Assembly (NCBI GenBank): GCA_040757115.1
Contig: JBFLYA010000057.1
Location: 1-19,449, forward strand
DNA length: 19,449 nt
Reading direction: 5' to 3'
From: a bacterium
GTDB taxonomy: Bacteria; UBA9089; CG2-30-40-21; SBAY01
The translations under genes were made by a program, and so were the position numbers. The notes beneath the pieces were generated by a model. That model was given only the letters and a program-made list of their open reading frames with translations, was not told the origin of the DNA and did no database searches. Shown piece after piece: positions 1-7,439 of the stretch. The stretch's first letter is position 1, and each line of letters opens with the position of its first letter.

Positions 1-125
1 TGTGGAAAACAACAAATTTCCATAAATTTCTATTAGTTTCTATTAATTTCAATTTTTTTAATAATATCTCCCTATCTCCTTAATCTCCACATCTCCTTTT
101 GTTACACCACCTGAACGCTTACAAA
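1..125. repeat. Family A hairpin element, copy A1 (partial at window edge)
   Basis: By eye, bases 1-125 are the exact reverse complement of 4034-4158. The right end carries the family terminus CCTGAACGCTTAC at 110-122. Copy A2 continues for about another 118 bp to its second terminus, so A1 is presumably cut by the window edge. The next 130 bases up to the aminopeptidase gene are AT-rich with no gene. Confidence 0.85.
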
Positions 126-257
126 AACCACTAAGGCACTATAAAAACATCAAGAAACTTTAAGGAAATAACTATAGAAATACAATAATAAAAAATTAAT
201 TTTAATCCTGTTCATCTGCGAAAATCTGCGTCCCATAACCTATTTTCAGGGGAAAAA

Positions 258-1313
258 ATGATTTTAGCGATTGATAAGATTTATAAGGTAAATTTAGGAG
301 TAAAAAAGAAGGAGAGAATTTTAGTCTTTACGGATGGGTTACAAGAATTGGAAGAATGTGCCAGACTGGTTAGTGAGCGTGGGAAATTTCTTGGATTTGA
401 TGTTTCGTTTTTAGTTTTTGAACCAACTGGTGGACATGGAATTGAGCCGCCAATTGAAGTCTGGGAAACCGCATTTGGTAAAAACATTGTCAACCACTTA
501 AAAAAAGAAAGATTACTTGAGAAATTATTAAAAAAAGAGGTTTTGCCAGAGGATTGGCATTTCCCTCAACAAATAGTTGCAGATAAAAAAGGCGAGGTCG
601 TAGATGTCATCATTGCCTTATCCTACTATTCGACTTCACATACGAATTTTAGAAAATTACTAACCCTCAATGCCGGCACTCGATATGCCAGCCTACCTCT
701 TTTTAACCCGGATATGTTTTTAGGAGCAATGGATGTAAATTGGAAAGAAGTGGAGAAAACTACACTCGCATTAAAAGAAATAATTTCTACGGCGATTATG
801 GCTGAAATCTCTGCTCCTAACGGGACATCATTAAAACTTAATTTAGAAGGAAGACAGCCGTTTGCCGATACAGGAATATTGACTAAAAAAGGCTCTTTTG
901 GTAATTTGCCGGCGGGTGAGGTTTTTATCGCTCCTGTTGAGGGAAAAACAGAAGGTAAATTGGTTGCTGAAGGGATTGTTTTTGAGATAAAAAATGGTCA
1001 GGTAGAGAAATTTTACGGAGAGAAAAAAACGAGATTTGAGGAAATTTTCAGTAAAAATGAATTGAATAGAAATATCGCTGAGTTAGGCATTGGCACCAAC
1101 CCAAAGGCAAAAGACCCAACCAATGTTTTGGAGGCTGAAAAAATCTCAGGCACAGTCCATATTGCCCTGGGTGATAATAGTGGTTTTGGAGGTAAAATCT
1201 CTACACCATTTCATGAAGATTTTGTGGTATTTTCTCCAACGCTAAATTTAGTCTCAAAACAGGATAAAATTACAACGATTTTAGCCAATGGTAAATATTT
1301 ACCCTTGACATAA
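258..1313 (+). CDS. M29-family (thermophilic type) metal-dependent aminopeptidase
   Basis: This 351-residue protein resembles the M29/aminopeptidase T family, cytosolic metal-dependent enzymes that remove N-terminal residues from peptides. The C-terminal part has the family-like run GTVHIALGDNSGFGGK followed by FHEDFVVF, whose His, Asp and Glu side chains are typical metal ligands there. An NLPAGEVFIAP stretch in the middle (about residues 215-225) is also characteristic. The ATG at 258 follows GGGG by about six bases, an acceptable ribosome binding site. No signal peptide or membrane segment is visible. The gene stands alone, and the strong promoter for dnaG overlaps its last codons. The family call is from motif memory; substrate range cannot be read from sequence. 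Confidence 0.8.
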   Translation: MILAIDKIYKVNLGVKKKERILVFTDGLQELEECARLVSERGKFLGFDVSFLVFEPTGGHGIEPPIEVWETAFGKNIVNHLKKERLLEKLLKKEVLPEDWHFPQQIVADKKGEVVDVIIALSYYSTSHTNFRKLLTLNAGTRYASLPLFNPDMFLGAMDVNWKEVEKTTLALKEIISTAIMAEISAPNGTSLKLNLEGRQPFADTGILTKKGSFGNLPAGEVFIAPVEGKTEGKLVAEGIVFEIKNGQVEKFYGEKKTRFEEIFSKNELNRNIAELGIGTNPKAKDPTNVLEAEKISGTVHIALGDNSGFGGKISTPFHEDFVVFSPTLNLVSKQDKITTILANGKYLPLT

Positions 1314-1333
1314 TGAAAATATGCGTGTATAAT
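1305..1333 (+). promoter_or_regulatory. Consensus sigma70 promoter for dnaG
   Basis: TTGACA at 1305-1310, a 17-bp spacer, and TATAAT at 1328-1333 match the bacterial consensus exactly. The -35 box lies inside the last codons of the upstream aminopeptidase gene. Transcription would start near 1340, leaving a leader of roughly 190 bases before dnaG. Confidence 0.8.
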
Positions 1334-1360
1334 ATATACAGAAGACAGCGAAGAGTGATA

Positions 1361-1474
1361 ATTCACAATTCACAATTGACAATTCACCATTCACCATTTT
1401 AAGGAGAGTTAAGGAAGAAATTGTGAATAGTGAATTGTGAATGAAAGTTAAGGATGCGAATTGTGAATGAATGT
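1361..1474. repeat. Short-tandem-repeat palindrome in the dnaG leader
   Basis: Degenerate copies of ATTCACAATTCACAATTG (1361-1398) are followed by their inverted form, AATTGTGAATAGTGAATTGTG and variants (about 1418-1470). The RNA could fold into a long imperfect stem between the promoter and the start codon. It lacks the G/C-rich stem and U-tract of an intrinsic terminator. Whether it affects dnaG expression is unknown. Confidence 0.6.
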
Positions 1475-1531
1475 AACATTGTCCAGTAAAACTTATGGGT
1501 AAAGATAAGGATATAACTGGGGGGATGTAGC

Positions 1532-3265
1532 TTGGCTGGATTTATTCCAGATGAAATAATTGAAGAAGTTAGAAATCGAACTGATTTGGTTGATGTCATT
1601 TCTGATTATGTACTTTTGAAGAAAAGTGGCGAAAATTATAAGGGATTGTGCCCTTTTCATAGTGAAAAGACGCCATCTTTTACCGTCAATCCTCGTAAAG
1701 GAATATTCCATTGCTTTGGCTGTGGTGTAGGAGGAAATATTTATTCCTTTCTAATGAAGATGGAGAAGATGGAATTTGTCGATGCCGTTAAACATTTAGC
1801 CGCTCGATGTGGTGTGGCAATACCACAATTTCAACCTTCTAAACAAATTCAAGAAATAGATACCCTGTATAAAATTAATGAGTTAGCCTCTAAATTCTAT
1901 GAACAACTTTTATGGTTACCAGAAGGGCAAAGGGCTTTAGATTATTTAAAAAAAAGGAAACTGACTCCACAGACAATAAAGAAATTTAAGTTAGGATATG
2001 CACCTGATTCCTGGGATAGACTATTGAATACCTTAAAAGGTTATCCACAAGACAAGATTTGTCAGGTAGGGTTAATATTACCCCGCGAAGGAGGAGGATA
2101 TTACGATAGATTTAGAAATAGAATTACATTTCCCATTATAAATTCCTTTAATAAAATAGTTGGTTTTGGGGCACGGGTTTTAGATGATTCCTTACCTAAA
2201 TATGTCAATTCGCCAGAATCACCTATTTATTATAAAAGTAAGATATTATATGGGTTAAATTTTGCAAAAGAACCTATTCGCAAAGCGAATGCGGCAATTA
2301 TTGTTGAAGGATATATGGATGCCATTTTGTTATCCCAGGCAGGATTTGAGAATGTAGTGGCAGTGGCAGGAACAGCTTTTACTCAAGACCAGGTTGGATT
2401 ATTAAAAAAATTTGGTGAGAAAGCATTTGTGTTATTTGACCCGGATATCGCTGGCATTCAAGCAACATTACGCGGGTTAGATTTATTAATCGAACAGGAA
2501 ATAGAGGTAAAGGTAATTTCTTTACCGCCAAAATTAGACCCCGCAGATTTTATCAGCCAGTTTAGCACACAAGAATTCTCAAAATGCCTCCAAAACGCTG
2601 AGAATTTGTTAGATTATCAATTTAAACAACATATTGCCACTGCGGATATTAATATTGCGGCATCTAAAATAAAGGCTTTAGAAAATATTCTACCAACTAT
2701 TTCAAAAATAACTAATCTCATTCAAAAACGAGATTTTATCAAAAAAGTTGCTGAAGGACTTAGAATAGATGAAGAAATAATCTTATCTGAACTTAAAAAA
2801 GGACAGAAAAAAGCACCTGTCTCAACTTCAGAATATATTACCAAACAAGAAGAAGGAGTGGTATTAGCCGAAAAAGGGTTAATTAAATCTATGTTAGAAA
2901 ATGAGGTATGGGCTAAACAAATATCCATCGAACTTAATCCTGATGATTTCTCAAATACTCAATGTCAACAGATAATTAAGATAATCGTTGAACTCCTTAA
3001 TCAAAAAAAGGCAATTAGTCCACCGCAAATAATTGATTTAGTAAATGAAAAAGCAAAAGATTTAATTACTTACCTTTTACTTCAAAAAGACTTTGGCGTA
3101 GAAAAAGAAAAACTAATTAATGAATATATTAAAAAGATAAAAGAAAATAATCTAAGAAAAAAGAAACTTGAAATCCAAAAAGCAATTGCCCAATTAAAAG
3201 AAGATAACGAGGAATTGTTACGGCAGTATCAGGAGTTAGATTCTCAGATTAGAAGTTTAAAATAA
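1532..3265 (+). CDS. dnaG: DNA primase DnaG
   Basis: Replicative primase that synthesises RNA primers at the fork together with the DnaB helicase. The CHC2-type zinc-binding domain is at the N-terminus (C40, H43, C61, C64 in CPFHSEKTPSF...FHCFGCGVGG). The central catalytic core has the TOPRIM motifs VEGYMD (E259) and FDPDIAG (D303, D305); the usual glycine between the two aspartates is proline here. The C-terminal part (about 430-577) is helical and lysine-rich, as expected for the helicase-interacting domain. Length 577 aa is normal. The TTG at 1532 is chosen because GGGGGG lies just upstream and the nearby ATG at 1525 is followed at once by a stop. dnaG commonly sits next to rpoD; here about 1.1 kb of toxin-antitoxin and repeat DNA separates them. 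Confidence 0.96.
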   Translation: MAGFIPDEIIEEVRNRTDLVDVISDYVLLKKSGENYKGLCPFHSEKTPSFTVNPRKGIFHCFGCGVGGNIYSFLMKMEKMEFVDAVKHLAARCGVAIPQFQPSKQIQEIDTLYKINELASKFYEQLLWLPEGQRALDYLKKRKLTPQTIKKFKLGYAPDSWDRLLNTLKGYPQDKICQVGLILPREGGGYYDRFRNRITFPIINSFNKIVGFGARVLDDSLPKYVNSPESPIYYKSKILYGLNFAKEPIRKANAAIIVEGYMDAILLSQAGFENVVAVAGTAFTQDQVGLLKKFGEKAFVLFDPDIAGIQATLRGLDLLIEQEIEVKVISLPPKLDPADFISQFSTQEFSKCLQNAENLLDYQFKQHIATADINIAASKIKALENILPTISKITNLIQKRDFIKKVAEGLRIDEEIILSELKKGQKKAPVSTSEYITKQEEGVVLAEKGLIKSMLENEVWAKQISIELNPDDFSNTQCQQIIKIIVELLNQKKAISPPQIIDLVNEKAKDLITYLLLQKDFGVEKEKLINEYIKKIKENNLRKKKLEIQKAIAQLKEDNEELLRQYQELDSQIRSLK

Positions 3266-3298
3266 GGGAAGAAGGGAAGAAGGGGTAAGTTAACAAGT

Positions 3299-3331
3299 TA
3301 TAGCGGTTATTAACTGGAAGTTTACATAGGA
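3299..3331. repeat. Solo family B terminus (B4)
   Basis: TATAGCGGTTATTAACTGG closely resembles the ends of the family B elements at 6318, 8664 and 11516, and is preceded by AACAAGTTA as at 11516. No matching inverted end is seen within the 320 bp downstream, so this looks like a truncated or decayed copy. Confidence 0.45.
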
Positions 3332-3358
3332 TAATACCCATAAATAAGGCATGAGAAT

Positions 3359-3441
3359 AATCGTTCCGTTAGGAACATAATATCGGTAGGAATAGATAGA
3401 CAAATCAATCAGTTCCGTAGGAACGATATATTGGTAGAAAT
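3359..3441. repeat. Two direct copies of a GTTCC-palindrome unit
   Basis: GTTCCGTTAGGAAC (3363-3376) and GTTCCGTAGGAAC (3412-3424) are near-perfect palindromes. Each is followed by a similar tail (ATAATATCGGTAGGAATAG versus GATATATTGGTAGAAATT), so a unit of about 35-50 bp is repeated in direct orientation. This accounts for the middle of the 355-bp gap between dnaG and vapB. The remainder, 3442-3558, shows no recognisable gene. Confidence 0.55.
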
Positions 3442-3558
3442 TTGTTAGGCATTTATGATTTTGGAGGAGATAACATTATGTCCATCCGTTGCTTGTTCGC
3501 CAGTGGGGTGAACAGATAATAGGGCTTCACGAAATTATAAAGTAAGTAATCGGTTAAA

Positions 3559-3595
3559 TGGTAACTGGTAACTAATTACCATTCACCAGTTACCA
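3559..3595. repeat. Inverted repeat upstream of vapB
   Basis: TGGTAACTGGT (3559-3569) and ACCAGTTACCA (3585-3595) are perfect 11-bp inverted arms within a larger array of degenerate GGTAACT/ATTACC units that ends just before the vapB ribosome binding site. It could be an autoregulatory operator or simply one of the window's short-tandem-repeat hairpins. Confidence 0.55.
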
Positions 3596-3620
3596 ATTAC
3601 CAAAAATAAGGAGTCTGCTT

Positions 3621-3836
3621 ATGAAACTCAAAGAAAAAATTTATCACGCGATGACAATGATGAAAAGTGATGAATTATGGTTATTGTATGAGCAAATACA
3701 ACTCATTCAACATCTTAAGCAAATTTCACGACCACAAAAAAACCGGATGACGATTGATGATATTTTAACTATGACCAGTTCTTCACACGAATGTTGGTCT
3801 GAGGCGGTAAAAGAAGACCGAATGGAACGGATATGA
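3621..3836 (+). CDS. Probable VapB-type antitoxin
   Basis: A 71-residue basic, helical protein located directly before a PIN-domain toxin fragment. I do not recognise a specific DNA-binding fold in it. The antitoxin call rests on size, position and the four-base ATGA overlap with the next gene, which is the usual coupling in vapBC pairs. AAGGAG lies upstream of the ATG at 3621. In such pairs the antitoxin neutralises the toxin and represses the operon. With the toxin truncated, this gene is probably a relic. Confidence 0.55.
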   Translation: MKLKEKIYHAMTMMKSDELWLLYEQIQLIQHLKQISRPQKNRMTIDDILTMTSSSHECWSEAVKEDRMERI

Positions 3837-4057
3837 ATTATTATTTCGATACCTCAGCATTAGTAAAGATTTACCATCGTGAAGACGGAACAGACAGAGT
3901 ACTTGTTATCTATAAAGGTGATGAGCCAATTGCAATTTCTGAGTTAAGCCGTATCGAATTCATAGCCACCGTAATGCGAAAATATCGTGAGCAGGCAATT
4001 ACGCTCGACACACTTCAGTCGCTCCTAACAAAATTTGTAAGCGTTCAGGTGGTGTAA
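3833..4057 (+). pseudogene. Truncated VapC-like PIN-domain toxin, interrupted by repeat element A2
   Basis: The N-terminus MNYYFDTSALVKIYHRE carries the first PIN acidic residue (D6), and ISELSRIEF contains the second conserved acidic region. PIN toxins are metal-dependent RNases of about 130-140 residues with four acidic residues; this frame stops at 74, so the later acidic residues are missing. The last residues (VSVQVV) are encoded by the terminal repeat of hairpin element A2, which begins at about 4034. After the element ends near 4276 I could not find a convincing continuation of the toxin in any frame, so a deletion accompanied or followed the insertion. The protein is almost certainly inactive as an RNase. 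Confidence 0.8.
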
Positions 4058-4276
4058 CAAAAGGAGATGTGGAGATTAAGGAGATAGGGAGATATTATTA
4101 AAAAAATTGAAATTAATAGAAACTAATAGAAATTTATGGAAATTTGTTGTTTTCCACAATCAATTTCTACCTATTTCTATAAATTTCAATCTATTTCTAT
4201 TATCTTATCTCCATATCACTCTTATCTCCTTATCCCCTTTCTTACACTTTTGATATATAGCCTGAACGGTTACGAA
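4034..4276. mobile_element. Family A hairpin element, copy A2 (MITE-like)
   Basis: Termini TTTGTAAGCGTTCAGG (4034-4049) and CCTGAACGGTTACGAAA (4261-4277) are near-perfect inverted repeats. The interior is an imperfect palindrome in which GGAGATAGGGAGAT and AATAGAAATT runs pair with later TATTTCTATAAATT and TTATCTCC runs. The left 125 bp are repeated exactly but inverted at 1-125. There is no coding capacity for a transposase. The element has landed in a vapC-like gene, which supports past mobility. Confidence 0.75.
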
Positions 4277-4314
4277 AGTTTTGTAGTATCTCAAAAGGGT
4301 AATCGTGCAGACAA

Positions 4315-4347
4315 AGTTTAGTGGCAATTCTCCCCGCCGCCGCTGAA
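4315..4347. repeat. 33-bp segment repeated after element A3
   Basis: A GC-rich segment starting AGTTTAGTGGCAATTCTCC matches 8417-8449 at 30 of 33 positions by eye, also just outside the right end of a family A element. The rest of 4058-4389 is element A2 plus the short rpoD leader. No clear sigma70 promoter for rpoD is visible there. The rpoD ribosome binding site AAGGAGG lies at about 4375-4381. Confidence 0.6.
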
Positions 4348-4389
4348 CTCAGCGTTAACTTCTTTTCTTTATAAAGGAGGCGATAAGGA

Positions 4390-5958
4390 TTGAAAAAAAA
4401 TCAGTTTGTAGATGAAATTGAGCAGATTATTGAATCAGGTAGGGTAAAAGGAGAATTAACTTATGATGAGATAAATGAGATGCTTCCGGATGATATTAGT
4501 CCAGAACAAATGGAGAATCTTTTTTTTCAATTAGCCGAGCAAGGAATATCTATCGTAGATGAATTTTTGCCTGAAAAGGATGAAGAAGGCAAAAAACTAT
4601 CATTTGAACTTCCAGAAACAGAAGGATTTGTTGAAGACCCGGTGAAGGCTTATTTGCGAGATATAGGGAAAGTAAATTTACTTTCATCAGAAGAAGAAAT
4701 TAAAATGGCGATGAAAATGGAATTAGGATGGGAAAAACTAATAGCGGCGGTTTTAGATAGTAGTATAATTATACAGGAATTACGAAAAATTGCCATTCGA
4801 TTAGATAGGGGAGAAAGAAGAATTAGTGAGAATATTGAAGGTGGAGAGCAAGATGAATTATCTCCAGCAAAAAGAGCCCGTCTGGCAACACAAATTAAAA
4901 ATTTATTGAATAAGATAGATAAAGAAACTGATTTAAAAAGAAAAGAAAGAATTAAAAGTATTTTACAAAAGGCGAATCTTCATCGAAATTTAATTCAAGG
5001 AATTGCAAATAAGATAAAGAAGATAATACAAAATATTTCTGAGATTAAAGGGAAAATAGATGAATATGAAAATAGATTAAAGGATATATCTGATGAGAAA
5101 AAAATTGATGAAATAAAAACCCAGATTAAGAAGTACCATAGAAAACTGAAACAAATTGAAACTGAGATTATGGATGATTCCATTGAAAAATTAGTTGAGA
5201 TTGGTGAAAAGATTAAGGAAGGCGAAAAATTAATAGAAGAGGCTAAAGAAGAAATGGTAAGTGCAAATTTAAGATTAGTCGTGAGTATTGCTAAAAGATA
5301 TATTAATTGGGGATTATCTTTCCTTGATTTAATTCAAGAAGGGAATATGGGATTAATTAAGGCTGTGGAAAAATTTGAATATAAGAAAGGATATAGATTT
5401 TCTACTTATGCTACCTGGTGGATTAGGCAGGCAATTACACGAGCTATTGCCGACCAATCAAGAACTATTCGCATCCCGGTGCATATGGTTGAGCAGATAA
5501 ATAAGGTGGTTAAGGAATCAAGACGATTGATACAGAAATTAGGTCGCGAACCTCTACCAGAAGAAATATCAGAGGGATTAGATTGGCCAGCAAATAAAGT
5601 GCGGGGTATTTTACGAATTGCTCAAGACCCAATTTCTTTAGAAACACCAATTGGAGAGGAATCAGATAGTCATTTAGGTGATTTTATAGAAGATAAATCA
5701 GTTGAATCTCCTGTAATTGCAACTACTTTTGCCTTACTACAAGACCAATTAAGAAAGGTGTTAAAAACACTTTCTCTTCAGGAAGAAAGGGTTCTACGAT
5801 TACGATTTGGGTTAGAAGATGGTTCCCCGCGAACATTAGAAGAAGTCGGAGAAAGGTTTAATGTTACCCGGGAGAGAATTCGGCAGATAGAGGCAAAGGC
5901 ATTACGAAAACTCCGCCACCCAACTCGAAGTAGAAAATTAAAAGATTATTTAGAGTAA
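4390..5958 (+). CDS. rpoD: Primary RNA polymerase sigma factor RpoD
   Basis: Housekeeping sigma factor that directs RNA polymerase to TTGACA/TATAAT promoters, several of which occur in this window. Region 1.1-like sequence occupies residues 1-75, and region 1.2 is [17 protein letters not shown] (about 82-98). A lysine- and glutamate-rich, probably coiled-coil non-conserved region runs from about 130 to 285. Region 2 is [20 protein letters not shown] through [20 protein letters not shown] (about 290-360). Region 4 carries the helix-turn-helix [20 protein letters not shown] near the C-terminus. Length 522 aa is ordinary. The TTG start at 4390 is supported by AAGGAGG about eight bases upstream. 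The following gene is more than 500 bp away. Confidence 0.96.
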   Translation: MKKNQFVDEIEQIIESGRVKGELTYDEINEMLPDDISPEQMENLFFQLAEQGISIVDEFLPEKDEEGKKLSFELPETEGFVEDPVKAYLRDIGKVNLLSSEEEIKMAMKMELGWEKLIAAVLDSSIIIQELRKIAIRLDRGERRISENIEGGEQDELSPAKRARLATQIKNLLNKIDKETDLKRKERIKSILQKANLHRNLIQGIANKIKKIIQNISEIKGKIDEYENRLKDISDEKKIDEIKTQIKKYHRKLKQIETEIMDDSIEKLVEIGEKIKEGEKLIEEAKEEMVSANLRLVVSIAKRYINWGLSFLDLIQEGNMGLIKAVEKFEYKKGYRFSTYATWWIRQAITRAIADQSRTIRIPVHMVEQINKVVKESRRLIQKLGREPLPEEISEGLDWPANKVRGILRIAQDPISLETPIGEESDSHLGDFIEDKSVESPVIATTFALLQDQLRKVLKTLSLQEERVLRLRFGLEDGSPRTLEEVGERFNVTRERIRQIEAKALRKLRHPTRSRKLKDYLE

Positions 5959-5960
5959 AA

Positions 5961-6130
5961 GTAACTATTCAGCCACTGATTAACACGGATTAGCACGGAT
6001 AAATAGCAGAGGGCAGAAGGCAGAGGACAACAGGAGAAAAACCCTTCAGCCTAATTACGGACATGGAAAACGGACACGATTCACGAATTTTCAGTGTTTC
6101 ATCCGTGTCTATCTGTGGCTGAATAATTAC
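5961..6130. mobile_element. Family A hairpin element, copy A5 (divergent)
   Basis: GTAACTATTCAGCCAC (5961-5976) and GTGGCTGAATAATTAC (6115-6130) match as inverted repeats at 15 of 16 positions and resemble the family A terminus. Just inside, ACACGGATTAGCACGGAT pairs with ATCCGTGTCTATCTG. The core is a degenerate palindrome with GCAGAGG/GCAGAAGG units. It begins two bases after the rpoD stop codon. Confidence 0.6.
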
Positions 6131-6135
6131 ACAGC

Positions 6136-6264
6136 AATTCTCGGTGAATTTTTAGAGACTGAATTCATCTATGTTGAGGAGAGATAGAGAAAAAAATTTT
6201 TCGTAAAGATTTTGAGAGGAAAATAAGGAATAATGAGTCTCTATCTAATTTTTCACCGAGAATT
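6136..6264. repeat. Second palindrome abutting A5
   Basis: AATTCTCGGTGAA (6136-6148) and TTCACCGAGAATT (6252-6264) are perfect 13-bp inverted arms. Inner AGAGAC/GTCTCT segments also pair, and similar TAATTACA-type sequence flanks both ends. With A5 it fills the region between rpoD and the tRNA promoter. No gene was seen. Confidence 0.6.
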
Positions 6265-6286
6265 TCTGGATAATTACAGAAATTAT

Positions 6287-6315
6287 TTGACAAAAATAAC
6301 TATGTATCGTATAAT
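6287..6315 (+). promoter_or_regulatory. Consensus sigma70 promoter for the tRNA pair
   Basis: TTGACA at 6287-6292, a 17-bp spacer and TATAAT at 6310-6315 match the consensus exactly. Initiation near 6322 would fall in the first bases of hairpin element B1, with the tRNA genes beginning at 6468. Transcription may continue into the zinc-ribbon gene at 6665. Confidence 0.8.
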
Positions 6316-6317
6316 TA

Positions 6318-6462
6318 TATAGTAACTATTAACCAAAAGTTCACATTAGTATTGTTGATAGTTGATGGTTGATAGTCTATGAAACTATAAACTATAAACT
6401 ATCAACCATCAACCCTGTTGCTATATCTGTTCTATGAGAAATTTTCGTTAATAACTACTATA
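6318..6462. mobile_element. Family B hairpin element, copy B1 (MITE-like)
   Basis: The ends TATAGTAACTATTAAC and GTTAATAACTACTATA are inverted repeats, and the core pairs GTTGATAGTTGATGGTTGAT with ATCAACCATCAAC. Element B2 at 8664-8808 is the same 145 bp in the opposite orientation with only two differences by eye. It lies between a perfect promoter and the tRNAs, starting three bases after the -10 box. Confidence 0.8.
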
Positions 6463-6467
6463 GATGT

Positions 6468-6543
6468 GGGCCCATAGCTCAGCGGTTAGAGCTCCGGACT
6501 CATAATCCGGGAGTCCAAGGTTCGAATCCTTGTGGGCCCACCA
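6468..6543 (+). tRNA. tRNA with CAU anticodon (elongator Met or Ile2)
   Basis: Full cloverleaf: acceptor GGGCCCA/TGGGCCC, D stem GCTC/GAGC, anticodon stem CCGGA/TCCGG with loop CTCATAA, T stem CAAGG/CCTTG, discriminator A and encoded CCA. The anticodon is CAU. The G1-C72 pair argues against a bacterial initiator. Elongator Met and lysidine-modified Ile2 cannot be separated with confidence; overall it looks rather like Ile2. The gene is first in a pair with tRNA-Val. Confidence 0.93.
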
Positions 6544-6563
6544 TTTACCAATTCCCAAAGATT

Positions 6564-6639
6564 GGGCGGTTAGCTCAATTGGGAGAGCGCATGCGTCACA
6601 TGCATGAGGTCACAGGTTCAACCCCTGTACCGCCCACCA
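6564..6639 (+). tRNA. tRNA-Val (CAC anticodon)
   Basis: Acceptor GGGCGGT/ACCGCCC, anticodon stem CATGC/GCATG with loop GTCACAT (anticodon CAC), T stem ACAGG/CCTGT, discriminator A and encoded CCA. It lies 20 bp after the CAU tRNA and 25 bp before the next protein gene, so it is probably cotranscribed with both. Confidence 0.93.
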
Positions 6640-6664
6640 GTTACCAATATTTAGGAGATAGAGA

Positions 6665-7369
6665 ATGAATGAGCAGATACAACTTTTAGTCAGCCTCCAA
6701 AATAAAGATACCGCTATTTTTGAATTAAATCAAATAATTAAAAATTTACCCACGAAGGTAGAACAATGGAAACAATCCTACCATGCCAGACAAAATGAAT
6801 TGAATCAAAAAAGAAAAGATAAAGAAAATGTAGAAAAAGAACTAAGAACCAAAGAAAGAAGATTACAAACCATAGAAGATGAATTGAAAAAATTTAGAGC
6901 AAGAATATACGAGGTAAAAACACAAAAAGAAATGGTTTCTTTAGATAGTGAGATAGAAAAAGCAGAGGAAGAAAAAGGTATAGTGGAGGAAGATATTCTC
7001 AAACTGTTTGATGCAAATGATAATTTAGCTAATAAAATTAGTTCTTTAACCATTGAATTAGAAAAGGAATTAGTTGAACTTAAAAAGGAAGAGCAAGAAA
7101 CTAATCGACAAATTGAATTAAATACCAATAAATTAAACTCTGTGACTAAAGATAGAGATGAGATATCTGAAAAGATAGCAAAAGAGACATTAGCACTTTA
7201 TGAAAAAATTCGGGCACATAAAAATAATTTAGCTGTAGTTCAGGTTAAAGATAATGCCTGCCAGGGATGTTTTATAAAACTGCCTCCACAGGTAATCAAT
7301 GAAGTAAAATCTGGTTCACATCTTGTTAGATGTGAAGGTTGTGTGAGAATCCTTTATTGGAAAGAATAA
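6665..7369 (+). CDS. Coiled-coil protein with C-terminal C4 zinc ribbon (COG1579 type)
   Basis: A 234-residue protein made of a long, charged, helical coiled coil (about residues 5-190) followed by a four-cysteine zinc ribbon: CQGC at 199-202 and CEGC at 223-226, ending RILYWKE. This arrangement is the widespread bacterial C4-type zinc-ribbon family, often annotated as possibly nucleic-acid binding; its role is not firmly established in most bacteria. GGAGAT precedes the ATG at 6665. It follows the two tRNA genes closely and precedes the HD-GYP gene by 70 bp. No signal peptide or membrane segment is present, so it is presumably cytoplasmic. Confidence 0.85.
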   Translation: MNEQIQLLVSLQNKDTAIFELNQIIKNLPTKVEQWKQSYHARQNELNQKRKDKENVEKELRTKERRLQTIEDELKKFRARIYEVKTQKEMVSLDSEIEKAEEEKGIVEEDILKLFDANDNLANKISSLTIELEKELVELKKEEQETNRQIELNTNKLNSVTKDRDEISEKIAKETLALYEKIRAHKNNLAVVQVKDNACQGCFIKLPPQVINEVKSGSHLVRCEGCVRILYWKE

Positions 7370-7381
7370 CAGAAAGTTTAG

Positions 7382-7409
7382 TTGATAAATTGGTAAGTCA
7401 ATTTATAAT
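7382..7409 (+). promoter_or_regulatory. Probable promoter for the HD-GYP gene
   Basis: TTGATA at 7382-7387, a 16-bp spacer and TATAAT at 7404-7409 lie in the short gap before the HD-GYP gene. The ribosome binding site GGAGG (about 7425-7429) follows. The -10 is perfect and the -35 differs at one position. Confidence 0.55.
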
Positions 7410-7439
7410 GAAGGAATGGCGTAATGGAGGTAAAATAGG

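Noticed and set aside
1361-1474. CRISPR array from the recurrent ATTCACAATT/TTGTGAATG units
   Set aside because: Units are only 7-10 nt, degenerate and without unique spacers of constant length. No CRISPR array was found anywhere in the window.
4136-4321. 61-codon plus-strand frame after vapC
   Set aside because: Most of it is the hairpin core of A2. The tail (SFVVSQKGNRADKV) was considered as the end of VapC but does not match the expected acidic C-terminal motif.
6805-7128. 107-codon minus-strand open frame, rich in Ser and Phe
   Set aside because: It is antisense to the coiled-coil/zinc-ribbon gene, whose lysine/glutamate-rich codons produce long Ser/Phe frames on the other strand. It has no ribosome binding site or recognisable domain.
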